Origin: Maylandia zebra
Lineage: Eukaryota > Chordata > Actinopteri > Cichliformes > Cichlidae
Length of the DNA: 64,000 bases
Direction: 5' to 3'
NCBI RefSeq assembly: GCF_041146795.1
Contig: NC_135174.1
Coordinates: forward strand, 23,026,878 to 23,090,877
The number at the start of each line of letters is the position of its first letter. Position 1 is the stretch's first letter. Both the position numbers and the translations under genes were made by a program. The notes beneath the pieces are model-generated. The model did no database searches and was not told where the DNA came from. It saw only the letters and a list, made by a program, of their open reading frames with translations. Shown here one piece after another: positions 39,457 through 51,014 of this stretch.

Positions 39457-39560
39457 CGAAATGCCTTCTAGTTTTTCCTAAAAGGACACTGATCCTAGAA
39501 CGGTCCGCGTCGAAGCCAGCGACATTTTCCCTTCTTCTCTGCAGTTTCTTCAGCGGGTTG
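39457..39560 (-). promoter_or_regulatory. Probable non-coding first exon and promoter of the AP-2-like gene
   Basis: A donor site TTTCG|GTGAGT lies at 39457 on the minus strand, in a stretch richer in CpG than its surroundings (about 39.2-39.65 kb). An acceptor at 37818 (CTGCAGTTAG|CAAGG) is 23 bases ahead of the coding ATG, so this exon would splice to the first coding exon. The upper boundary is not defined. It contains a 15-codon upstream ORF (39478-39525, starting MSLASTRTVL), which could dampen translation of the main frame. Confidence 0.45.
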
Positions 39561-39649
39561 CAAATCAGCTGTGTCCACTACCGCCCAGGAGCCGTAATCC
39601 CCTCTCTCATTGGTCAACTCACACATCAATCACACAACAAGCGAGTTAT

Positions 39650-40046
39650 TATTGGGCAAGAATGTAGTCAGTAGCCCACAGGGGGCGGTATTTCCGACTC
39701 GCTTTTTTTCTTTGATCAAATACACATGTATGAAGATGTATCTGTTTTCTTCTTTTAAAATGTAATTCTACCACAAAACTATTTAGTAAAATATAGAAGA
39801 CCAGGAGTTTTTATAATAATCTACTTTATTTTAATCTGGACGATATATTCAGTTCTCTGCTTTTAGCTGGAAGCAGAAGTTTTGACAGTATAATAGGTTA
39901 GTTAGCGGATTTTCCCCCAGTTTTATTACAGGTTGAACCATAGATGAATATATGATGGTTAAATAATGTCCAAATATAGAGACACATCCTTCAGCATAGT
40001 GTTGGTTGGTCATGACTCAGTGAAAAACATATTCTCCAGTTGTTAC

Positions 40047-40090
<44 letters not shown>

Positions 40091-40922
40091 GGCTACAGTT
40101 TTATGGTATGGCGAAATTATAAGGTACACATAAGCATCTGAGAAAAAAAACAATAAAAAAAGTAAAGTATACATAATATTACCAATTTAAAAAGATTATA
40201 ATACTTTTTTTAAAAAAAACGGAATTATAAATACAAAATCAATTAAAGTCGCCCGCATTTTCCAGGGGATACATGCAAAGACTGGATTAACACTGGAGTA
40301 TAAAAATAAAACGTGATTACACAAGAAAAAAAATACCTTACTGCAATTTAAATGGTCAACCATGGCCTTCGCGCCCCCCCTACTGGATATATGTGAATAT
40401 TACACAAGATAGACGAGTGTTACAGATGTTACAGACTTTGCAGGCAAAGTAAACGCACAACAAAAACACATGCTTTGTTTTTTGGATACTTCGGTTAAAT
40501 TTATTTAGGTAGTTTGAAGAGCACAATGATCAAGAGGATTAAGTTTTCTTTTTTCTTAAATTTCAGTGTGTCAGGTTGAAACAAACTCACTACGAAAAAC
40601 ATTGATGTTGAAACCTTTTTACTGCAGGCCATTACTCTTTTTTTTGTTTTTAAACATCGGCATTGGTTTAATATTGTCTCCTAATCTTTTGTCCCATATC
40701 CATAATTTCCCTTGGATTCTTATGTATCTTCTGTGAGGCTCGTTAACACCAACCGTTCACTGTTCATAATAAGCACAGAACATTACAGAGCCATTGCACT
40801 GATAACAAAGCAATATAAGCACAGTCTTGCATTTATGAGCTTGATATGTTCCTGACACGACGATACCACAAGTGATTAAGCACAACAGCGAGCTAAAGAG
40901 GAAACACTTGACCCTCAGCACC
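39650..40922. other. Region upstream of the AP-2-like gene
   Basis: AT-rich sequence with the TG microsatellite; nothing else recognised before the LINE duplication. Confidence 0.5.
40049..40087. repeat. (TG)n microsatellite
   Basis: Uninterrupted TG dinucleotides upstream of the AP-2-like gene. Confidence 0.95.
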
Positions 40923-40937
40923 ATCACAGTGAGACCT
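40923..40937. repeat. Target-site duplication of the LINE, left copy
   Basis: ATCACAGTGAGACCT, identical over 15 bases to 53010-53024 on the far side of the LINE. Confidence 0.9.
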
Positions 40938-41235
40938 CTTTAAATATTTTTATTGTGAAGCACAAATAACAATCACAAATTGTCCCATAGACTGACATTG
41001 CTTCCTTTTTACAGTTTTGGCATCAAAAAAAAAAAAAAAAGGAAAAACAAAGCGAACAACAACAATAGCAACAAAAAACAAAACAAATCCAAACAACAAA
41101 AACAGGAAAAAACAAAACGTACCGAAAAGGGTGGTCAAAAAAAAACAAAAAAAAAACCCAAACCCCTCCTCCCTACCCTTATCCCAGAGTGCTATCAGCT
41201 TATTTTAAGCAATGGTGAAGTCCACATAATAACTC

Positions 41236-44200
41236 TCATTTGTTCATAATTTCCAGGTGCTCAATGAGCGGCCTCCAAATCTGATCGAAGTCCTCCAGTT
41301 TGTCATTTATAATGTAGCGGATCCTTTCCAGATGAAGAGTATCTGTCAATACGGAAATCCAGGCTTTCAAGGAGGGCAATTCTTTTCCCTTCCATAGGAG
41401 GAGAATCAGTCTGTTTGCACACATCAGGCCATAGACCAGGAGGGGGATCTGTGTGCTCTTAAGTTTTTTAGATTGTCCCGATAGTCCAATAAGAATCAAA
41501 ATGGGGTCAGGGTCTAACTGCACATCAAAAAGTTTGGGGAAAAAAAAAGAAAAAAACTGAAGCCCAAAAACTCTGTAATTTGGTACACATTACAAAACTG
41601 TGAAGCAGATCAGCTTCTGCACATTGACATTTATCACAGATGGGTGACGTTTCAGGAAATATTCGATGTAATCTGGTCTTCGAGTAGTGCAATCTGTGCA
41701 AAATTTTAAACTGAATTAACCTATGTCGGGCGTTGATAGAGCAGGAATTAACATTACGTAGCCCTTTAGTCCAGATATCATTATGAATTTCTGACCCTAA
41801 TTTCTTTTCCCAAGCTGATTTTATTTTACCTGTATCCTTCTGCCGGAGTGACTGTAATATCTCATATATAGAAGCAACCGCATGCTTTTCTGTTATACAA
41901 TCCGCCAGGCATTGGTCAAGCTTACCTGGAGTTGCAAACTCAAATTGTTGTAGTTGGGACCTTACATAGCTCCTTATTTGAAGGTATCTAAAAAAAAAAA
42001 TCACAGGCTAGTAAATTGTACTTCTCCTTAAGCTGTTGAAATGAAGCAAAAGAGCCCTGAAAATACAGGTGTCCCACATTTCGCAACCCCATTTCCTTCC
42101 AGCGATCAAATGTCCCATCTAAAACTGAGAGGTTGAATGCAGGACTAGCTGTAATAGGTGTCAAAAGCGAGAAGGCTCTGAGTCTATACTCTTTCACGAT
42201 CTGTCTCCAGATTTGAATTGTATTGTGAATAACTGGATTACAGTTGTAGTATGTATTTTTAAAACGAACAGGAGACAATGCAATTGCACCAAGAGAATGA
42301 GGCATACAGTCCTCTCGCTCCATGTCCAACCAACTTCCCATTATAACTGTATCATGTAGCCAATAAGCTATGTATTGCATATTAGCTGCGAAGTAGTAAT
42401 TTTTAAAATCTGGTAAGGCTAGGCCACCATGTATTTTCTCTTTACAAAGGTGGGCCTTTTTTTATCCTGTGGCTCTTGTAGTTCCAGATAAAAGGGAGAA
42501 GGACTGAATCCAATTTTTGAAAAAAATGTAGCATTTAGATACACAGGGATATTTTAAAACAGATATAGGAGTTGGGGGAGACAAATCATTTTGATCGCAT
42601 TCACCCTACCTATCATGGAAAGTGGGAGTGATTTCCAAAATTCAACCTCGTTTTTAAATGTATCCAGAATTCTCACAAAATTGGCTTCATATAATGACTT
42701 GTATGACTTAGTAACTTCAATTCCAAGATATGAAAATTTCTCCGACGTTATTCTAAAGGGAAGACGATTTAGTAAATCAAGATTACTGCATTTAATTGGC
42801 ATCAGTTGGCTCTTCCCCCAATTTACTTTGTAACCTGAAAAAGAGCTAAATAAATCTATTGTTACGAGCACCTTAGGGATTGAGTCTAATGGTCTGGTTA
42901 CAAACAGCAGAATATCGTCAGCATACAGTGAGATCTTATTAGAGGTGTATCCTGCATTATAGCCATGTATTTCTTTATGTTTCCGAATTGTTTCTGCCAA
43001 CGGCTCTAATGCGAGGTCAAACAATAAAGGGCTCAGCGCATATCCTTGTCTTGTGCCACGAAATAGCTTAATTGGTTCGGAAAGGGTATTGTTTGTGAGT
43101 ATTCTGGCACACGGATTACTATATAACAATTGAATCCAGGAAACAAATTTAGGTCCAACTCCGAACTTACTTAATACTGCATATAGATATGACCATTCGA
43201 CACAGTCAAAGGCCTTTTCTGCATCAAGGCTCAGTATCACTAGGTCTTTATCTGGATCCCTAGAGGAATAAATAATGTCAAAAAGACGTCTCAGGTTATA
43301 AGATGCATGTCTTGCTGGGATAAACCCTGTTTGATCTGGGTGAACCAGTTTACCTATGTGAGAACTAAGTCTCCTGGCTAAAGACTTGGCCAGTATTTTC
43401 TGATCTGTGTTCAATAAAGAGATTGGTCAGTTAGAACTCACCAATTCTGGGTCCTTTCCGTTCTTTGGAATGAGAGTCACAGTTGCTTCATTCAGAGTCT
43501 GCGGGAGTGCACCATCTTTCAAGGCCATATTAAACATTTTCAGCAAATATGGGGTTAGTAAACTGCTAAACTTTTTATAAAACTCATTACATAGACCATC
43601 AGGTCCTGGGCTCTTCCCGTTTTTCAGGGAGCGTATGATATTAATCAATTCTGGACATGTTAAATCTGCATCTAGAAGTGTCCTGTCCTTTTGTGCCAAT
43701 GTGGGCAAGTTACATTTGCTTAGAAAATCCTGCATAATTTCAGGAAGTGCATTACACTGAGATGTATATAACTGTTCATATAACTGTCTAAAAGCAGTGT
43801 TAATATCCTTACAAGAATTAATCAACAACCCTGAGTCTGACCTGATTCCATGAATAGCCCTATCACTTTCTCTCTTCCTTAGATGCCTGGCCAGTAATTT
43901 ATGTGGCTTATCGCCAAATTCAAAATAGGTCTGCTTAACATACATGAAAGCCCTGGAAATTTTAACTGAGAGTAAGTTATTGAGTTTATATTTCAGAGCT
44001 GATATTTTACTATGTAGCTGTACAGATGGTTGTCTGGCATTCACAGAGTCCAATTTTTGTATTTGAACCTCCAACTGTATGCGTTCCATGTTATTACGTT
44101 TTTTCTCAGACGACTGAAAAGAAATTACACAGCCTCTAGCATATGCTTTAAACGTCTCCCACAATAACAGAGGTGATACATCATCTTTGTCATTCATCTC

Positions 44201-45058
44201 AAAAAACAACTTGATCTGTTCTTCCAGATAATTGCAGAATGTTTTCCTCGTAAGAAGTTGAGGGTCTAATCGCCAGTGTTTATAATTACCACCTGATTCC
44301 AGTAAATTTAGTGAAATAGACACTAGGCTATGAGCTGATATAAGGATATTATGATATTTACTACTCTGGACTCCATGTAACAGTTTACTATCTAATAGAA
44401 AGTAGTCTATACGGGAGTATGTATTATGAACCCCAGAGTGAAAGGAATATTCCCTTCCGGTTGCATTCAACGTTCTCCAAACATCCACAAGACCCAAATT
44501 ATCAATAAACGATTTCAGAAACCTAGAAGCATTCGATGGCGCAATTCTTTGAGCTGACGACCTGTCTAGATAGGTATCTAAAACTAAATTAAAGTCTCCC
44601 CCAGGTATCAAGTTTGTAGTTGAAATATCCGGGATCAAGCTAAACATTTTTCTAAAAAACTCTGGGTCATCCCTGTTCGGGCCATAGACATTTAGCAATG
44701 TGATTGGTATAGACTGAATTTCTCCTACCACCATGATATATCTCCCCTCCTTATCTGCCAGGGTCGATTTATGTATGAATGGCACATTTTTACGAATAAT
44801 TATTGCTGTACACCTTGCCTTTGCGAAAAACCTTGAGTGATAAACCTGCCCTATCCACTTAGCTGTAATCCTGCAATGTGCATCATTTTTAAGATGGGTC
44901 TCCTGATAGAAAATAACATCTGATCTCAATGACTTTCGGTATGCCAACACCTTACCACGTTTTATTGGTTCATTGATGCCATTCACATTCCAAGAGCAAA
45001 AGGTTACAAGCCCTCTCCTGTTCACCCCATCATTTCCATCACCATCTATTGAGGCCAT
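41236..45058 (-). pseudogene. LINE ORF2: endonuclease and reverse transcriptase, degraded
   Basis: The frame begins at 45058 on the minus strand. The apurinic-type endonuclease shows SWNVNG, QETHL, NVYGPN, GDFN and SRIDYFLL. The final SDH motif reads SAH, so a catalytic Asp may be lost. The reverse transcriptase shows GPDGLCNEFYK, GFIPARHASYNLRRL, LSLDAEKAFDCVEW, GTRQGYALSPLLF and the catalytic YADDILLF. The frame is closed by TGA at 43427-43429 (where CGA, Arg, is expected before PISLLN) and TAA near 42554 (CAA expected). It shifts again near 42520, 42460, 41990-42000 and 41535-41550, each time at a run of A or T. The last segment ends at 41236. Such decay makes the copy inactive. Confidence 0.92.
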
Positions 45059-45611
45059 ATTGTTAGTGATTTATGTGTATTGTCCCATATTGACTAGAAC
45101 ATTTTCTACCATAGCACCTTCCTACCCAACAACCCCACCCACGAAAATACAAAATAAACACAGCAGAAATAATAAAAAAGAAAAACAAACAAACAAACAA
45201 CAAAAAAAACCCCACATACACCTAGGTCATAGCAGGAAGGGGAGCCTGCCATCCTCCCAACAAGACCACGTGTACTTCCAACCATCCTCTGTCGCAACCA
45301 CCGACATAACAAGTGCCCTGTGTAGCTCCATAAAGACATTAAGCATAGACCAGGTATCACAAAAAGAAGGATCAGAAGGTACATTATCGTCACTATTAAA
45401 CAAAACAATACAGTTATTCAAAAACAAGTTAAAGGGTGTCTAACTAGCAGCCCTTAAAACCAAGTATGAGACCGCAACATGTAACATCATTAACAAGTAT
45501 AACGTTACTAACATATGCCTTTAACCGCAGGCTACCCGGATTATTGACTCTTAGGTACACAAAGGAAAAAAAACCCAAAAAAACAACCTGTCTGTAGTAA
45601 AGTGCTAGATG
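45059..45611 (-). other. Spacer between LINE ORF1 and ORF2
   Basis: About 550 bases without a coherent frame. Small ORFs on both strands here (for instance 44973-45443 +) have A-rich composition and are not supported. Confidence 0.6.
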
Positions 45612-46184
45612 TCACCTGCGTAGAGGTTCTTTGCATTCTGGGTGGTGTATTGTGGCATTATCTGCCCTTATCTCACGTGGGATAGGATCCAGTGATCCTC
45701 CGTTATCCACGTCTCCAATGAGGCGTTCTGCATACTGTCGTGCTTCTTCCGGGTCAGTAAAAAAATTCTCAACACCGTCGTGAGACACTCGTAGTTTGGC
45801 TGGGTAAAGAAGTCCGTATTTGACTCCCGGTTTGTCGCGTAGCATCACAGCGGTGAACGTAGCTCGGCGCTTTGCCACCTCAGGTGGCAGGTCCCGGAAA
45901 ATCTGAAACCGCCAGCCACAAAATGTTATATCCCGGGTGCCCATGACTTTCTTCATGATGTCCTCATAGGTGTGGCAGTAGTGAACTCTTACAATAAGAT
46001 GTCGAGGTGGTTCGTTATCTCCGGGCTTCTTTCTCAAAGCTCTGTGGGCTCTGTCAGTCACAGGTGTCTCGTCCAGTCCAAGCGCTTCTTTTAACAGCCT
46101 CCCTGCAAACTCCCTGGCATTCTGCCCGTCCTCTTTGCCTTCTTTCACCCCTACCACTCTTAGGTTCTGACGCTTCGAGCATCC
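45612..46184 (-). pseudogene. LINE ORF1, C-terminal part
   Basis: 190 codons and a stop on the minus strand. It carries the Transposase_22/L1 ORF1 RNA-recognition pattern (RQNLRVVGVKEGKEDG, DRAHRALRKKPGDNEPPRHL, IVRVHYCHTYEDIMKKV) and the C-terminal domain (FQIFRDLPPEVAKRRATF). Together with 52438-52875 it would make about 336 residues. It lacks any start of its own. The apparent Met at 46202 is inside the inserted element. Confidence 0.88.
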
Positions 46185-46190
46185 CTCGAG
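46185..46190. repeat. Target-site duplication of the composite element, left
   Basis: CTCGAG, matching 52438-52443. Removing one copy and the element restores the ORF1 reading frame (Leu-Glu-Gly-Cys), which independently supports the boundary. Confidence 0.85.
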
Positions 46191-46212
46191 TACGGTGTAC
46201 ATTTTAGGACAT

Positions 46213-46487
46213 TGTCAGGTCTCAAGAAAAAATTGTCAGGTCTCAGTTCTCAAAAAAAAGGTTGTCAGGTATCAGACAAAAAGTTGTCAGGTCTCAGTTC
46301 TCAAAAAAAATATTGTCAGGTATCAGAAAAAAAATTGTCAGGTCTCAGTTCTCAAAAAAAAAAGTTGTCAGGTATCAGACAAAAAATTGTCAGGTCTCAG
46401 TTCTCAAAAAAAAATTTGTCAGGTATCAGAAAAAAAATTGTCAGGTCTCAGTTCTCAAAAAAAAAAAGTTGTCAGGTATCAGAACAC
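46213..46487 (+). repeat. Subterminal tandem array, left arm of the outer element
   Basis: Eleven copies of TTGTCAGGT(C/A)TCAG. After the first, two forms alternate strictly: a long one (GTCTCAGTTCTC then 8-11 A) and a short one (GTATCAGA then C and A-run). The composite period is about 50 bases. It is inverted relative to 52219-52420. Confidence 0.9.
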
Positions 46488-46659
46488 AAGGTACCAGAGA
46501 GAAAATCTTCCTGCAGGTGGCGGTGTTGTCATGTCCCACCCGAATTGATTTCCAAATACGTCATCAACGTGTGACAGTGGGAGAGCGTAAGGTCATTGAC
46601 CTCACCGGAGTTTTACCGCAGTTCAGGCTCCTAACTACGGTGGCCCCTAGAGACAAAGC

Positions 46660-46968
46660 ACGTACAAACTCCAAAACACTTGCAAACTCCAAAACACTTG
46701 CAAATTCCAAAACACATGCAAACTCCAAAACACTTGCAAACTAAAGAACACTTGCAAATTCCAAAACACGTACAAACTCCAAAACACTTGCAAAATCCAA
46801 AACACTTGCAAACTAAAAAACACATGCAAATTCCAAAACACGTACAAATTCCAAAACACTTGCAAAATCCAAAACACGTACAAATTCCAAAACACGTACA
46901 AATTCCAAAACACGTACAAATTCCAAAATACTTGCAAACTCAAAAACACATGCAAATTCCAAAACACA
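46660..46968 (+). repeat. 18-bp tandem array, left arm of inner element
   Basis: About 17 copies of CAAA(C/T)TCCAAAACAC(T/G)T(G/A) and variants (CAAACTAAAGAACAC). The period is a multiple of three, so frames stay open across the array on both strands. Confidence 0.9.
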
Positions 46969-47017
46969 ATGGAAGTGCTCTAGGACGCTAGGGGCAGTGT
47001 TGAGCTTTTGTTACCTA

Positions 47018-48667
47018 GTAACTACACAAGCCAGGAAGTACCAATGACCGGATTTGGGGTTTGCAGCCTTAAAGGCCGCATTTTAAGGCCGATTACGTCA
47101 CAGCGACAAGAGAAGGCTTTCCCAATTCAAAGGCTGCTCAAAATGCGGCCCTCAAATGCGTTCATAATTTCCCTGAATTTTAAGGATGGGTCGGTGTAGC
47201 CTTCATGGCCCAACATATCCCAGACTTCATAGTGCGGTGGTGGTGTGGATAATTTTGCCGAAAAAAAAACGGTGGAAGCGGAGCGGAGGAAGAGTAAACT
47301 TTCAGAAGTAAGTACTGAATATTATGTCACTTATTTATGCGCAAATATTTTTTTAATGAAGAACATTAAACCATTATTGTTGGCCACATGTCGGGAAAGT
47401 TATGTGACATTAGTCATGTCTGTACTATCAGAATTAACTTGGTTTTAAAGCCTTTACTTTAAAAAATATATATATAGTCGACCTTAATCTTACAGAGATT
47501 GTGATGATTTTGTGGATAATTAAAGTCAGTCATATATCCACAAACACAACAAGCTGAAAGTCAGTGATGCTGCTCGGTTTGCAGTCCTGAATAGCACAGC
47601 ACAAGGAGGATTCACTGCACTGTTAATGTTAGCTATGTTATATTGCTGCCTCTGTTCGGTGGTGTCGAGCCAAACGGACTTTAACGTGTGTTTGAACGAG
47701 CTGACGGTTCACTTGTTAAGCTGAAAGAAAGATGCTTTAATCGCAGGAGTCACACATGTGTCCACTGTACCATCTGGGAACTCCTCTTGTTTCGTAATAA
47801 CACAAACACTAAATCCTCCTTCTTTTGTGCTGTTTTGTAGCAGTGTATACACCTGAGACTGTCACCTGTCTGTCTGTCCTGCACTCGCTCTCTGTTTCTT
47901 TCTCTCTGATTGTGGAATAAAAGTATGAACATGTGTTTATAAGTCACACTTGTGTTTGAATCCTGCAGCTTATCACACATTTGATTTCCATGTGTGACAA
48001 CTGCAAGTGTCCAGAGTGAGGACAGACTGAGGGACACACTGCTGCACATCATCTGTGAGGCTTTGCACCCCTGATGATCCACCAGGACAAACTCAGCAGT
48101 GTGTGAGGAAGAGTAGGAGGAAGAGCCAGCAGCAGCTGACAGATGGAGAGAATAGACAGACTGTTCCCTGTTTGTGAAGGACTGCTAGAAAAGTTTAAAA
48201 TAACTAATTGTCTGTCCTGAATCAGTCTTATTAGGTAATGTTCAAATAATTTTATCATTCCAGTGTTTTCAGTGTGGGAGAAAGTACTCAGGGCCTTCAA
48301 GTTACACACTATGAAAGGCAGCAACAAGTGTAATATTCAGAAACCTAAAGTATGTATCAGCAGCAGAATGGACCTAAAAATAAATGTTTGTTCCAGTTCT
48401 ATGAAGCTTTGAGTATTTTGGATCAGTAGCACTGCTGTGTTTGTTGCATCATATTGCTGTAATTGTTTATATGCTTTATTTATTCTGAGGTAAGTTGATC
48501 TATAGAGTTACATCATATTCTATAAGGATGTTATGTGTTTGTAGACTTTCTGCCCAGTTTGACCCATTTAGCAGAAGCCAGCCTGTTTAAGGCTCTGATA
48601 TCTATTCTGTATGACTTAAAGCAGTTATGACATGGGCTGACTTTCTCACCCAATAAAGGAATATTTC

Positions 48668-48670
<3 letters not shown>
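47018..48670. other. Interior of the inner element, left half; no gene recognised
   Basis: Mixed sequence. A short Lys/Glu-rich frame at 47245-47300 runs into a GTAAGT-like donor (CAGAAGTAAGT), and 47750-48330 has exon-like composition without an open frame of note. None of this gives a recognisable protein. Confidence 0.5.
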
Positions 48671-48711
<41 letters not shown>

Positions 48712-48845
48712 GATTGGATTTATATAGCGCTTTTCAAGGCACCCAAAGCGCTTTACAATACCACTATTCATTCACTCTCACATTCATACACTGGTGGAGG
48801 AAAGTTACAGTTGTAGCCACAGCTGCCCTGGGGCAGACTGACAGT
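48671..48845 (-). mobile_element. Retroelement 3' tail with (AAT)n microsatellite
   Basis: A perfect AAT run (48671-48710) borders GGATTGGATTTATATAGCGC and AAAGCGCTTTACA. Read on the minus strand this is the 3' end GCGCTATATAAATCCAATCC followed by (ATT)n, a very common non-LTR retroelement tail in fish. Only the 3' end is present. The exact family is not certain. Confidence 0.6.
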
Positions 48846-50325
48846 CTACTCTTCATTCTATCAGAAACAGTTATCACAGCTTGTACATTTTCTTTTTATA
48901 AATATATGTAAGCAATGAGCCAAATTTAGTAATGCCAACATACTGAAGGAACAACATTTGTCTCTTATATATGATACACCTATATATGCACTGTCAAAGA
49001 TACTTGTCTTTGAGTGAAGATTTAAGGTGATAAGACATGTAAATAACTGCAACTTGAATCTGTACTGAAGCTCAGTATTTGACACAGAGTTCATGTTCAC
49101 TGCTGTAATAGCTAATAATGATTAATATAATAACTATAATATTGGCCATATTATATTTACATTACCAAAGTGATATGACTTTAGTCTCATGAACAACATC
49201 AGCTAATTCTTATTTACTAATTAATCTTGAAATAACTGTTCAGTACAGAAATGAAGCCCAAAAATCATGTTTTACTGTCCTGTGGTCTCAGCCTCAGATA
49301 CTTATCAAATCACACAAAGCTCTTGTAGAAACAAACAAACAAATGAACAAAATATGTTCTCCCTCATTTCTGTCAAACCAAGTTGTATGACACGTTTCCA
49401 GCGGTTAGTATCATGGTTGCTAGGCAACCTGGGAAGCGCGACGGAGACTAGACCGTCCCATCCGATTGTTCAGTCTGACGTCACTAGCCGTGTCTGGGTC
49501 TAAACTCTGCTGCAGGTCCATATATCAAACAATCACTGTGGCATTACTGAGAGTTGAAAAACTGTCTAAAGTCTTTCATCTTTAATAAAATGATCAGCGT
49601 TCTGCTCTACCAGGTGTAACAATTGAGTTTAACATCCAGGCATCCATGAAAACGGAATTTATGACATTTAACGGCGTTAGAAGTTAGCAGGGAGTTAGCT
49701 CGCTAGCTTCTATCTAAATACAATATAGCATGTCCTGACTGCGGGGTTTTGGAAACAAATTAAAACGTACAGCTCTGCTATCACTTCCAGCATAAATGAA
49801 CACAGAAAACTAAACAGCAGTGACGTTTGTAGGGTTACTGAAGTTGGGCTAGCTGGTATATAATGATGTGCTACGTGACCGCTAGCGACACAGCTATGTT
49901 AGCATAATATAAACAAGCTAACTTTCTTTCCACTCGATAAAAGTTAACGTGAGTGTTCTCGGTGGTCAGAAACAAATGTAATTGCATGGCAGGATGCTGT
50001 AAAAGGACTGAGATAATCCATCCACAATACGAGGTTAGTCATTCATATACTGCTGCATGGGCTGGGCTGTAGTTACATCCAAAGGTTTTAAAAACTGAGC
50101 TTACATAAATGATTAGTGGTAATAAAAGCCGAGGGAGGTCAACAGGGATCACTGACTGTTTTAGGAGCTTTTTGAGATCAAATAGAAGAAAATACATAAC
50201 ATTAAACATGTTAACAACAGAAAAGCCATATTAAACGCAGACTACTTTAGACCCGGAAGTAGGATTCGTCGCGTCATCACTGAACAACCGGATACAGACA
50301 AACTTGCCGTTTATTTTGCAAATCG
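48846..50325. other. Interior of the inner element, right half, with a hAT-shared segment
   Basis: About 49525-50050 aligns by eye with 35255-35631 and 36608-36795, the interior of the hAT-like element in the AP-2-like gene intron (shared CATCCAGGCATCCATGAAAA and GATAATCCATCCACAATACG). The rest is not recognised. Confidence 0.6.
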
Positions 50326-50368
50326 AGCTCAACACTGCCCCTAGCGTCCTGGAGCACTTCCGTTGTAT

Positions 50369-51014
50369 TTTGGAATTTGCATGTGTTTTTGAGTTTGCAA
50401 GTGTTTTGGATTTTGCAAGTGTTTTGGAATTTGTACGTGTTTTGGATTTTGCAAGTGTTTTTTAGTTTGCAAGTGTTTTGGAATTTGTACGTGTTTTGGA
50501 GTTTGCATGTGTTTTGGAATTTGCATGTGTTTTGGAGTTTGCAAGTGTTTTGGAATTTGTACGTGTTTTGGAATTTGTACGTGTTTTGGAATTTGCATGT
50601 GTTTTTTAGTTTGCAAGTGTTTTGGGTTTTGCAAGTGTTTTGGAGTTTGTACGTGGTTTGGAATTTGCATGTGTTTTGGATTTTGCAAGTGTTTTGGAGT
50701 TTGTACCTGTTTTAGAGTTTGCATGTGTTCTTTAGTTTGCAAGTGTTTTGGATTTTGCAAGTGTTTTGGAGTTTGTACCTGTTTTAGAGTTTGCATGTGT
50801 TCTTTAGTTTGCAAGTGTTTTGGATTTTGCAAGTGTTTTGGAGTTTGTACCTGTTTTAGAGTTTGCATGTGTTCTTTAGTTTGCAAGTGTTTTGGATTTT
50901 GCAAGTGTTTTGGAGTTTGTACCTGTTTTAGAGTTTGCATGTGTTCTTTAGTTTGCAAGTGTTTTGGATTTTGCAAGTGTTTTGGAGTTTGCAAGTGTTT
51001 TGGAGTTTGTACGT
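50369..51014 (-). repeat. 18-bp tandem array with a 72-bp higher-order unit, right arm of inner element
   Basis: About 36 copies of the same word, inverted. Between about 50690 and 50985 four 18-mers form a 72-bp unit repeated about four times nearly without change; the variant GTACCTGTTTTAGAG recurs every 72 bases from 50703. This marks a recent local expansion that the left arm lacks. Confidence 0.9.

Noticed and set aside
44973..45443. Plus-strand 156-residue ORF
   Set aside because: It lies antisense to the LINE ORF2 start and spacer and is Lys/Gln-rich because of A-runs.
46213..46487. CRISPR-like array of repeats at 46.2 and 52.2 kb
   Set aside because: The sequence is from an animal nuclear genome, spacers are A-runs rather than unique sequence, and the arrays are inverted ends of an element.
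46195..46744. ORFs of 106-160 residues with S-G-L-S-S-Q-K-K patterns
   Set aside because: They are translations of the TTGTCAGG array in several overlapping frames and carry no coding signal.
47245..47448. ORF starting MDNFAEKKTVEAERR inside the composite element
   Set aside because: Only the first 20 codons look coding-like before a donor-like site; no transposase similarity and no downstream exon could be joined.
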